This document shows, one piece after another, positions 1-5,124 of a stretch of 5,789 bases of DNA (position 1 is the stretch's first letter; each line of letters begins with the position of its first letter). The position numbers were made by a program, and so were the translations under genes. The notes under the pieces were generated by a model. It saw only the letters and a program-made list of their open reading frames with translations, did not search any database and was not told the origin of the DNA. The DNA comes from Candidatus Woesearchaeota archaeon (GTDB lineage: Archaea; Nanobdellota; Nanobdellia; Woesearchaeales; UBA12501): NCBI GenBank assembly GCA_016203375.1, contig JACQMX010000038.1:1-5789 (forward strand). The letters are read 5' to 3'.

Positions 1-678
1 GATTGGGATGCCTTCTTGCAGACAAATAGCATAAAAAGATTCTCTGCATTAAGCAAGGGATTTTATGATCGGCAGATCCACAAGGCAAAGCAAGCGCTTG
101 CTACCGAGGATGTTTCTTACTTTGCAGAAAACTTGCCGTTAGGGCAAACGTGGCGATTGTACAACACCTTCCGTGAGGATGCTGTTTTTCTTGACATAGA
201 AACATCAGGATATTATGGCGACATTACAGTTATAGGCGTGTACGATGGCCATGATACAAAAACTATGGTGCGCGGCCACAACCTAGACAAGGATTTGCTT
301 CGCAAGACATTGGCGCCATATAAACTTGTTATCACCTTCAATGGCGCATCATTTGATCTTCCCGTGATCAAACGCTATTTTGGAAATATTGTGCCTGAAG
401 TACCGCACATCGATTTGCGCCATGTTTGCTCAAAGGTCGGGTTAACAGGCGGGTTAAAACAGATTGAAAAAACGCTTGGCATTCAACGAGCAAAGGGGGT
501 AGAAGGAATCAATGGGGAAGATGCAGTCTACTTATGGCAGCAATACAAAGCAACAGGAAAGCGGGAATATTTAGAAACATTGGTTATGTATAATGAAGAG
601 GATATTGTGAATTTGTTGCCGATTGCGGATAAAGTGATCAGTCAGTTATGGGAAAAGATGAGAAAGCGTACATCCTAA
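1..678 (+). CDS. YprB-like DEDD exonuclease (RNase H-like fold), 5' truncated by the window edge
   Basis: A predicted 3'-5' exonuclease of the RNase H-like YprB group (COG3359, RNase_H_2). The frame is open from base 1, so the true start lies upstream; the TTG at 16 is only an internal codon. Counting from base 1, 225 residues are visible. Exonuclease motif I is FLDIETSG (D65, E67), motif II is FNGASFDLP (D119), and motif III is YNEEDIVNLL (Y197, D201), which gives a DEDDy-type active site. HIDLRH at 136-141 is also typical of the family. Archaeal members often begin with a helix-hairpin-helix segment (GIG...W..F), and the first visible residues, DWDAFL, look like its end; this is inference. 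The substrate is unknown; a nucleic-acid processing or repair role is likely. The stop is TAA at 676, 44 bases before the next gene. Confidence is high for the family and low for the biological role. Confidence 0.88.
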   Translation, partial: DWDAFLQTNSIKRFSALSKGFYDRQIHKAKQALATEDVSYFAENLPLGQTWRLYNTFREDAVFLDIETSGYYGDITVIGVYDGHDTKTMVRGHNLDKDLLRKTLAPYKLVITFNGASFDLPVIKRYFGNIVPEVPHIDLRHVCSKVGLTGGLKQIEKTLGIQRAKGVEGINGEDAVYLWQQYKATGKREYLETLVMYNEEDIVNLLPIADKVISQLWEKMRKRTS

Positions 679-691
679 CGATATAGGCAAA

Positions 692-701
692 GCTTTAAAA
701 G
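692..701 (+). promoter_or_regulatory. Candidate TATA box for the DUF4346 gene (leaderless promoter)
   Basis: GCTTTAAAAG is centred about 26 bases before the ATG at 723, the spacing expected when transcription starts at or next to the start codon. It is preceded by a purine-rich GGCAAA that could act as the BRE. No Shine-Dalgarno sequence lies before this ATG; the leader is pyrimidine-rich (711-722). Part of the element is the palindrome AAAGCTTT at 690-697. It is inferred from position and base composition only, and the gene could instead be read through from the exonuclease gene. Confidence 0.4.
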
Positions 702-722
702 CCAAACAAATCTCTTCTCTTT

Positions 723-1127
723 ATGTTTAGACAGCGAAAGACAAATCAAAAGAGCGATTGGCCATACCCTGAACGCGAAGGCGTCAAAATCATCAAAGCA
801 GAATACGATGATGGTAAGGAATGGGTACAGGATCCTGTTGGCTACTTTACCATAAAACCATTCTACAAGGAAAAGAAGATCGCGTGCAGATTCTACACCA
901 ACGATCACAAGCGCAAATATCTTATTTATGGTGATCGTGCGCGGGACATTTACAATACTATAGTGCGTATGGGATTAATTTCTCGCTTTGAACATGCCGC
1001 TTATCTTGGCAAGGAACTCATGAAAGCGGAGATCGCCGTGAAAAATAACTTGCATTTTAATCAAGATGAAGATCTCAACCTCAAAAAGAAGACAACAAAA
1101 AAAGATTATGAATATTATCGATTATGA
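723..1127 (+). CDS. DUF4346 domain protein, function unknown
   Basis: A 134-residue soluble protein that matches, by recalled consensus, the DUF4346 family (PF14251). Landmarks are DPVGYFTI at 37-44, a strand-rich middle with YTNDHK at 58-63, GDRARDIYNTIVRMGLISR at 70-88, and the family's most recognisable block HAAYLGKELMKAEIAV at 91-106. NQDEDLNL follows at 113-120, and the C-terminus is lysine-rich. In other archaea the same domain occurs alone or fused to pterin- or one-carbon-related enzymes, but no reaction has been assigned as far as I know. No signal peptide or membrane segment is visible. The ATG at 723 has no ribosome site but sits 26 bases after a TATA-like box. The gene ends 11 bases before the glycosylase gene, so the two are probably one transcript. 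Confidence in the family is moderate to good; function is unassigned. Confidence 0.75.
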   Translation: MFRQRKTNQKSDWPYPEREGVKIIKAEYDDGKEWVQDPVGYFTIKPFYKEKKIACRFYTNDHKRKYLIYGDRARDIYNTIVRMGLISRFEHAAYLGKELMKAEIAVKNNLHFNQDEDLNLKKKTTKKDYEYYRL

Positions 1128-1138
1128 GTTGATGCCTT

Positions 1139-1957
1139 ATGAAAACTATCATCGCTGAAGATTTCAATTTGCCGCATACGCTTGCTTCAGGGCAGATCTT
1201 CCGCATTATCAAGCATGATAATTTCTTTTATATTCTAACGAATGATGAGGTTTTCAAGGCAAAACAGCAAGGAAACAAGCTCTATTTTGACGGCGTGAGC
1301 AGAAAATTTCTCACCAACTTTTTCCGCCTGGATGAAGATCATGCCTTCACCATTTCCCGCATCAACAAAGACGCGCACATGGAACGCGCTATTGCCTATT
1401 GCCATGGCTTGCGCATTATACGTCAAGATCCATGGGAATGCACCATCTCATTTCTCTGCAGCTCTGCATCAAACATCCCGAAGATCCAAATGAATCTTTT
1501 CAATCTATCAAAATTGTTTGGGAAAAAGCTTGAATATGACGGCATGGCGTTTTATACTTTTCCTCAACCGGGAAAAATAAACAACATACAAAAAATACGC
1601 GCCGCAAAAACTGGTTTTCGGGCAGCATACATAAAAAAAGTAAATTCTTTCTTGAATGAAGAAGCAATTGCACGGATTGTGGAATTACCTTATCCTTTAG
1701 CAAAGCAATCACTGATGCGATTGCCAGGTATCGGTGAAAAAATCGCTGATTGCGTCAGCTTATTCTCGCTTGATCACTTACAGGCCTTTCCTGTCGATAC
1801 TTGGATCAGGAAAAGCATGCAGGAATTATATTTGCATGGCAACCCAAAAGAAAAAGAAATTGCAACTTTTGCGCAGGATTATTTTGGGGAGCTGGCAGGA
1901 TATGCGCAGCAGTATTTGTTTCATTATATGAGAATGATTGGGAAAGAGAAAAAATAA
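1139..1957 (+). CDS. ogg: OGG1-type 8-oxoguanine DNA glycosylase/AP lyase
   Basis: A bifunctional base-excision repair enzyme that removes 8-oxoguanine and cleaves the abasic strand. The 272 residues contain an OGG_N-type beta domain (about 1-85) and an HhH-GPD domain (about 90-265). By alignment from memory with human OGG1, the hairpin LPGIGEKIADC holds the Schiff-base lysine K201 (human K249) and the stacking C205 (C253). PVD holds the catalytic aspartate D220 (D268), exactly 19 residues after the lysine as in human. SGQ at 17-19 gives G18 (G42), and AGYAQQYLF gives Q257 and F261 (Q315, F319) of the oxoG pocket. RQDPWECTISFLCSS at 95-109 is also OGG1-like. Residues that read the opposite cytosine differ: A110, K115 and F160 replace N149, R154 and Y203, while R161 matches R204. 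There is no iron-sulfur cluster motif. The ATG at 1139 has only a weak GTTGAT upstream. Being Ogg1-type with an N-terminal domain, it is not the short archaeal Ogg2 or AGOG. Confidence 0.9.
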   Translation: MKTIIAEDFNLPHTLASGQIFRIIKHDNFFYILTNDEVFKAKQQGNKLYFDGVSRKFLTNFFRLDEDHAFTISRINKDAHMERAIAYCHGLRIIRQDPWECTISFLCSSASNIPKIQMNLFNLSKLFGKKLEYDGMAFYTFPQPGKINNIQKIRAAKTGFRAAYIKKVNSFLNEEAIARIVELPYPLAKQSLMRLPGIGEKIADCVSLFSLDHLQAFPVDTWIRKSMQELYLHGNPKEKEIATFAQDYFGELAGYAQQYLFHYMRMIGKEKK

Positions 1958-1965
1958 GAAATTAA
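1941..1965 (-). terminator. T-rich terminator-like tract for the DUF192 gene
   Basis: On the minus strand, just past the DUF192 stop codon, the sequence is rich in T runs, including TTATTTTTTCTCTTT within 1941-1956. Archaeal transcription commonly ends at such U-rich tracts without needing a hairpin. The tract lies inside the last codons of the convergent glycosylase gene, where it encodes lysines and glutamate. It is inferred from base composition. No comparable T run is visible for the plus-strand glycosylase transcript. Confidence 0.4.
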
Positions 1966-2309
1966 AGTTTAACCCACGTAATATTATCTCCAATCTCTGT
2001 ATTGCTTGCAGCAATCATACCAATGGGCAGTTCTATAACATATTGTGCTAATTCTTTGGATGTTGCCGCAGAAAATGGTTTCAAATGTTCCTGTATGGCA
2101 ACAACTTTCTGCTCTTTATCCACCCAAAGCACATCAATCGGAAAGAAAACAAACATCATATGAATGCCTACTTTCTGCTCTTTGTGGAAGGCCATAACCA
2201 GCGAGCGCGGCTTGATAGAAAACATAAGGCCTTTGCATCGAGAAAAGAATGAGCTGCATAATCGATATTCAGCGGCAAGCAAGGTTCCTTTGGTTTGGTT
2301 CTTAATCAT
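1962..2309 (-). CDS. DUF192 family protein
   Basis: A 115-residue member of the DUF192 family (PF02643), small beta-barrel-like proteins of unknown function. Family signatures are visible in order: MIKNQTKGTLLA at 1-12, SRCKGLMF at 23-30, the core IHMMFVFFPIDVLWVD at 49-64, the LKPF turn at 76-79, and VIELPIGMIAASNTEIGDNI at 91-110. Many bacterial members are exported; this one has no signal peptide and is probably cytoplasmic. The frame is open to 2357, which would add 16 residues, but I chose the ATG at 2309 because MIKNQTKGT matches the usual family start and the added part would cover the promoter region. The gene converges on ogg with 4 bases between stop codons and is divergent from tbp. 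Neither neighbour suggests its job. The family call is firm. Confidence 0.88.
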   Translation of the reverse strand: MIKNQTKGTLLAAEYRLCSSFFSRCKGLMFSIKPRSLVMAFHKEQKVGIHMMFVFFPIDVLWVDKEQKVVAIQEHLKPFSAATSKELAQYVIELPIGMIAASNTEIGDNITWVKL

Positions 2310-2320
2310 AATATTCCCGA

Positions 2321-2345
2321 AATTTATGTATAGCCCGTTAAAACC
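2321..2345 (-). promoter_or_regulatory. Candidate promoter of the DUF192 gene
   Basis: On the minus strand, CTATACATAAATT (2333-2321) lies 12-24 bases before the ATG at 2309, and GGTTTTAACG (2345-2336) lies a little further upstream. Either could serve as the TATA element. The spacing of neither is ideal for a fully leaderless start (about 26 bases from the box centre), so the choice is uncertain. No Shine-Dalgarno sequence is visible before the ATG. Confidence 0.3.
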
Positions 2346-2372
2346 AAAAATCTCCATTGGAAATGATGGAGG

Positions 2373-2437
2373 TTTATAAGGACGGATGTATAGTTTTTAA
2401 AAACAAAGTATTTATAAAGGTTGCCTCCCTTATAAAC
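2373..2437 (+). promoter_or_regulatory. Upstream cluster of TATA-like boxes before tbp
   Basis: Three boxes with near-consensus archaeal TATA sequence lie upstream of the likely core promoter of tbp: TTTATAAG at 2373-2380, TTTATAAA at 2411-2418 and TTATAAAC at 2430-2437. They sit too far from the chosen start codon for a leaderless transcript and could be alternative promoters with a leader, decoy or regulatory TBP sites, or simply AT-rich sequence. The boxes are seen directly; the role is inference. Confidence 0.4.
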
Positions 2438-2441
2438 GGTA

Positions 2442-2449
2442 TTTATATT
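2442..2449 (+). promoter_or_regulatory. Likely core TATA box of tbp
   Basis: TTTATATT occupies positions -29 to -22 relative to the ATG at 2471, the classical archaeal TATA position if transcription begins at the start codon. This placement supports the ATG at 2471 as the true tbp start and leaderless translation. Confidence 0.5.
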
Positions 2450-2463
2450 TCACACATTGGGGG

Positions 2464-2470
2464 TATAAAA
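2464..2470 (+). promoter_or_regulatory. TATAAAA element directly touching the tbp start codon
   Basis: TATAAAA ends at the base before the tbp ATG, preceded by GGGGG at 2459-2463. It is in the wrong place for a promoter of tbp itself, but TBP bound here would overlap the expected transcription start. It is a candidate autorepression site, or chance. Confidence 0.25.
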
Positions 2471-3010
2471 ATGACAAAACATGACATAAAGGTGGTAAAT
2501 ATAGTCGTTTCCGCCTCTTTAGGGCATGATATACCGCTAGAAAAGATGGCTGCGACATTATCTAATACCGAATACAACCCAGAGCAGTTCCCCGGCCTTG
2601 TTTTACGCATAAAGGAACCGAAAACATCCGCTTTGATATTTAGCTCTGGAAAAATTGTATGTACTGGCGCTAGATCCATGGATAAAGTCAGAGAATCCAT
2701 AGATAAGATCATTAAAAGCCTGGAAAAGATCAACATAAAGATTACGATAAAACCGGAAATTAAGATCCAGAATATCGTGGCCTCCGGCACTGTTGGTATG
2801 GACTTAAACCTCAACACCCTGGCCATGAAACTGGAAAACACTGAATACGAGCCAGAACAGTTCCCCGGCCTTGTCTATAAGCTTGCTGAGGCCAAGGCTA
2901 CCTTCCTTCTGTTCAGCAATGGAAAGGTTGTCTGCACAGGAACCAAGAGTGAGGAAGAGGTCCATAAAGCATTGGAGAAGCTCATTGAGAATCTGAAAAA
3001 GATTAAGTAA
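2471..3010 (+). CDS. tbp: TATA-box-binding protein (archaeal TBP)
   Basis: The basal transcription factor that binds and bends TATA promoters and recruits TFB and RNA polymerase. The 179 residues form the two-fold repeated TBP saddle: repeat 1 at about 6-90 and repeat 2 at about 97-179, offset by exactly 91 residues. The two phenylalanine pairs that kink DNA are F40/F57 (PEQFPG, ALIFSSGK) and F131/F148 (PEQFPG, FLLFSNGK). Conserved N10/N101 (VNIV, QNIV) and T65/T156 (CTG) are the expected minor-groove contacts. The frame stays open upstream to an ATG at 2357, but I chose the ATG at 2471 because archaeal TBPs begin just before this point and the 38 extra codons consist mostly of TATA-rich promoter sequence. 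The protein ends in NLKKIK, without the acidic tail found in many euryarchaeal TBPs. A T-rich terminator-like stretch follows. Identification is very secure. Confidence 0.97.
   Translation: MTKHDIKVVNIVVSASLGHDIPLEKMAATLSNTEYNPEQFPGLVLRIKEPKTSALIFSSGKIVCTGARSMDKVRESIDKIIKSLEKINIKITIKPEIKIQNIVASGTVGMDLNLNTLAMKLENTEYEPEQFPGLVYKLAEAKATFLLFSNGKVVCTGTKSEEEVHKALEKLIENLKKIK
2585..2601 (+). repeat. 17-base exact repeat inside tbp, copy 1 (repeat 1 of the TBP fold)
   Basis: CAGTTCCCCGGCCTTGT occurs here and again at 2858-2874, 273 bases (91 codons) later, at the matching place of the two TBP halves. It encodes QFPGL(V). The codons as well as the residues are identical, which is more than conserved protein sequence requires. 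Confidence 0.7.
2858..2874 (+). repeat. 17-base exact repeat inside tbp, copy 2 (repeat 2 of the TBP fold)
   Basis: This is the second copy of the sequence at 2585-2601. Flanking codons also match in part (GAA TAC upstream), but the rest of the two halves has diverged. Confidence 0.7.
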
Positions 3011-3016
3011 GGACCG

Positions 3017-3036
3017 AAAAAGCTCTTTTTATTTTA
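3017..3036 (+). terminator. T-rich terminator-like stretch after tbp
   Basis: Seven bases after the tbp stop is AAAAAG-CT-CTTTTT followed by ATTTTA. The arms are complementary, but the 2-base loop makes a strong hairpin unlikely; the T run alone is a plausible archaeal terminator. The TTTTTATTTTA part could also serve as an AT-rich promoter element for mcm, lying about 24 bases before the ATG at 3053. Confidence 0.45.
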
Positions 3037-3052
3037 CAAATTTTGCGAAAAA

Positions 3053-3118
3053 ATGGGGGAAACGATTATTAAGCTCAAGATAGAGCTCTCTAAAGATGGT
3101 GATCCATGGAAGCGGTAG
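3053..3118 (+). other. Possible 21-codon upstream ORF overlapping the mcm start
   Basis: An ATG at 3053 opens a 21-residue frame (MGETIIKLKIELSKDGDPWK, then R) that ends with TAG at 3116-3118, 10 bases past the first base of the mcm start codon and in another frame. It contains the mcm ribosome site. It has no Shine-Dalgarno site of its own, but a T/A-rich element lies about 24 bases upstream, so it could be the first codon of a leaderless transcript. It may equally be chance. Confidence 0.25.
3098..3104 (+). promoter_or_regulatory. Ribosome binding site of mcm
   Basis: GGTGATC matches the archaeal anti-Shine-Dalgarno end of 16S rRNA (GATCACC). It ends only one base before the ATG at 3106; if only GGTG pairs, the spacer is four bases. 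An in-frame TGA at 3100-3102 rules out any upstream start, so this site and the ATG at 3106 together define the mcm start. Confidence 0.6.
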
Positions 3119-5124
3119 AACAAATACGGCGTTTTGCTGAATTCGTCCAGCTGCACCACCATACTGAGCTGCTGGAGAAAATCAGTAAAGGTGAAGAATT
3201 TCTCACTATCGATTTTGCTGAGCTTTCAAAATTTGATCCAGATCTTGCCAATGCGCTCCTTGACCAACCGGAAGAGGTGATAAAGGCTGCGGAACTTTCT
3301 ATTCACGAGTTTGATCTTCCAACAAAAGTTAAGGATTTCAGAGTACGGTTCTACAATCTTCCTGAATCGCAATGGATCATGGTTCGGGATATCCGAAGCG
3401 AGCATATCGGAAAAATCGTTGCGACAGAGGGCATTGTCCGACAAAAATCTGACGTTCGCCCGCAAGTAACGAGCGCCAGATTTGAATGCCCCAGTTGCGG
3501 GAATATTCTTTCCGTGCTCCAACTGGATATCAAGTTTAAGGAACCAAGCAGGTGCGGCTGCGGAAGAAAGGGAAAGTTCAAGTTGCTCAGCAAAGAGCTG
3601 GTCGATGCGCAACGCATTGTTCTCGAAGAAGCGCCAGATGAGTTGGAAGGCGGCGAACAGCCAAAGCGGATGGATATTTTTCTTAAGAAAGATCTTGTCA
3701 GTCCATTGAGCGATAAGAAATCAAATCCTGGAACAAAGATTATTGTAAATGGCATAGTCAAAGAAGTACCTATCACGCTGCGCGAAGGCGGGCAATCTAT
3801 TCGGTTTGATTTGATGATCGAGGCCAATTATCTCGAAGCAATTGAAGAGGATTACGCGGACATCTTGGTCACGCCAGAAGAAGAAACGAAGATCAAGGAA
3901 CTCGCTGCCGACCCGCAAGGGTTTCAGAAACTGACAACATCGCTTGCCCCATCTATCTATGGCCATGATCGAGTCAAGGAAGCTATTCTTCTACAGCTTG
4001 TTGGTGGCGTTGCGAAGATGCGCGATGATGGTGTGCGGACAAGAGGTGACCTTCATATCTTACTTATCGGCGACCCCGGAGCTGGAAAATCACAAATGCT
4101 CAAGCGAGCGCGCATCGTTGCTCCAAAGGCACGCTATGTTTCTGGCAAGGGCGCGTCAGGCGCAGGCCTTACTGCCGCGGTTGTGCGGGATGAATTCCTC
4201 AAGGGATGGGCGCTGGAAGCTGGAGCGCTCGTTCTCGCGAATAAGGGCTTTGTAATGATCGATGAATTGGACAAGATGTCTAAAGAAGACAGGAGCGCGA
4301 TGCATGAGGCACTTGAACAGCAAACAGTTACCATTTCCAAGGCAAATATTCAGGCAACTCTCCGCGCTGAAACAACAGTCCTTGCAGCAGCAAATCCAAA
4401 ACTTGGACGATTTGACCCCTATGATATTATCGCCAAGCAGATTGATCTTCCTCCAACACTCATCAACCGCTTTGATCTCATCTTCCCTATCAAGGATCTT
4501 CCTGACACAAAGCATGATGAGAAAATGGCCAGCTTCATCCTTGAGCTTCACAAAAATGCATCGCGTGGCGAAGCTATCGTCAGCACTGATCTCCTCCGGA
4601 AATTTATTGCCTATGCGCGAAAGAACATCAAGCCACAACTTACTGATAGCGCCATAGAAGCGATTAAGGAATATTATGTGTCTATGCGCAACTCGGGAAG
4701 TGAGGAAGGCGGCATCAAACCGATTCCAATTACCGCACGACAACTCGAAGCTATTGTTCGGCTGGCAGAAGCCAATGCAAAACTCCGCCTATCAAATAGC
4801 GTGGTAAAGAAAGATGCCCAACGCGCCATCGAATTGGTAGATTACTGCCTCATGCAAATTGGTCTAGACAAAGAAACTGGCAAAATTGATATTGATCGCA
4901 TTTCTGGCGGCATACCGGCATCGCAGCGTACAAAGATCATTACCGTAAAGGAAATCATTGCTGATCTCGAAGGCCAATATGGAAAGACGATCCCCATAGA
5001 TTCAGTTGTAAAGGAAGGTGAAGCACGAGATTTAAATGCTGAACAGGTGGAAGACGCCATTGAAAAACTGAAGCGGAGTGGGGACATCTTTGAGCCAAGA
5101 AAAGGCCATATCCAGAGAATATGA
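3106..5124 (+). CDS. mcm: Replicative DNA helicase MCM
   Basis: The replicative helicase, an ATP-driven 3'-5' hexamer that unwinds DNA at the fork. Its 672 residues match the usual archaeal length. The N-terminal helical domain carries the typical FDPDLANALLDQPEEVI. The OB domain has a zinc site C128-x2-C131 and C150-x-C152, the second half one residue tighter than the common C-x2-C. AAA+ motifs are Walker A GDPGAGKS at 322-329 (K328), Walker B FVMIDE at 382-387 (D386, E387), sensor 1 AAANP (N430), arginine finger LINRFD (R455), and sensor 2 ITARQLE (R545). A winged-helix tail spans about 608-672 and ends in SGDIFEPRKGHIQRI. No intein interrupts the Walker A site, where some archaeal MCMs carry one. 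The start follows a GGTGATC site with an in-frame stop just upstream. The stop overlaps the start of the RPA-like gene, so the two are likely translationally coupled. Only one MCM is visible. Confidence 0.98.
   Translation: MEAVEQIRRFAEFVQLHHHTELLEKISKGEEFLTIDFAELSKFDPDLANALLDQPEEVIKAAELSIHEFDLPTKVKDFRVRFYNLPESQWIMVRDIRSEHIGKIVATEGIVRQKSDVRPQVTSARFECPSCGNILSVLQLDIKFKEPSRCGCGRKGKFKLLSKELVDAQRIVLEEAPDELEGGEQPKRMDIFLKKDLVSPLSDKKSNPGTKIIVNGIVKEVPITLREGGQSIRFDLMIEANYLEAIEEDYADILVTPEEETKIKELAADPQGFQKLTTSLAPSIYGHDRVKEAILLQLVGGVAKMRDDGVRTRGDLHILLIGDPGAGKSQMLKRARIVAPKARYVSGKGASGAGLTAAVVRDEFLKGWALEAGALVLANKGFVMIDELDKMSKEDRSAMHEALEQQTVTISKANIQATLRAETTVLAAANPKLGRFDPYDIIAKQIDLPPTLINRFDLIFPIKDLPDTKHDEKMASFILELHKNASRGEAIVSTDLLRKFIAYARKNIKPQLTDSAIEAIKEYYVSMRNSGSEEGGIKPIPITARQLEAIVRLAEANAKLRLSNSVVKKDAQRAIELVDYCLMQIGLDKETGKIDIDRISGGIPASQRTKIITVKEIIADLEGQYGKTIPIDSVVKEGEARDLNAEQVEDAIEKLKRSGDIFEPRKGHIQRI

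Noticed and set aside
675..908. Minus-strand 77-codon hydrophobic frame near the DUF4346 start
   Set aside because: It is antisense to the recognisable DUF4346 N-terminal region; hydrophobicity arises from the complement of lysine/glutamate-rich codons.
2310..2357. 16-residue N-terminal extension of the DUF192 protein from the ATG at 2357 (minus strand)
   Set aside because: The family usually begins at the MIKNQTKGT position; the extension lies over the likely promoter and adds no recognisable signal peptide.
2357..2470. 38-codon upstream extension of tbp from the ATG at 2357
   Set aside because: It does not resemble TBP sequence, covers the TATA-rich promoter, and the ATG at 2471 matches the usual archaeal TBP start with a correctly placed TATA box.
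3226..3827. Two overlapping minus-strand open frames (128 and 158 codons) inside mcm
   Set aside because: Both lie opposite the MCM N-terminal and zinc domains, which are clearly coding, and neither resembles a known protein.
4066..4095. Possible intein at the MCM Walker A site
   Set aside because: The sequence runs through GDPGAGKSQML without insertion, and the protein has the normal intein-free length.
4156..4743. 195-codon open frame on the minus strand inside mcm
   Set aside because: It is antisense to the strongly conserved AAA+ region, shows no recognisable family, and is explained as a by-product of the mcm codon pattern.
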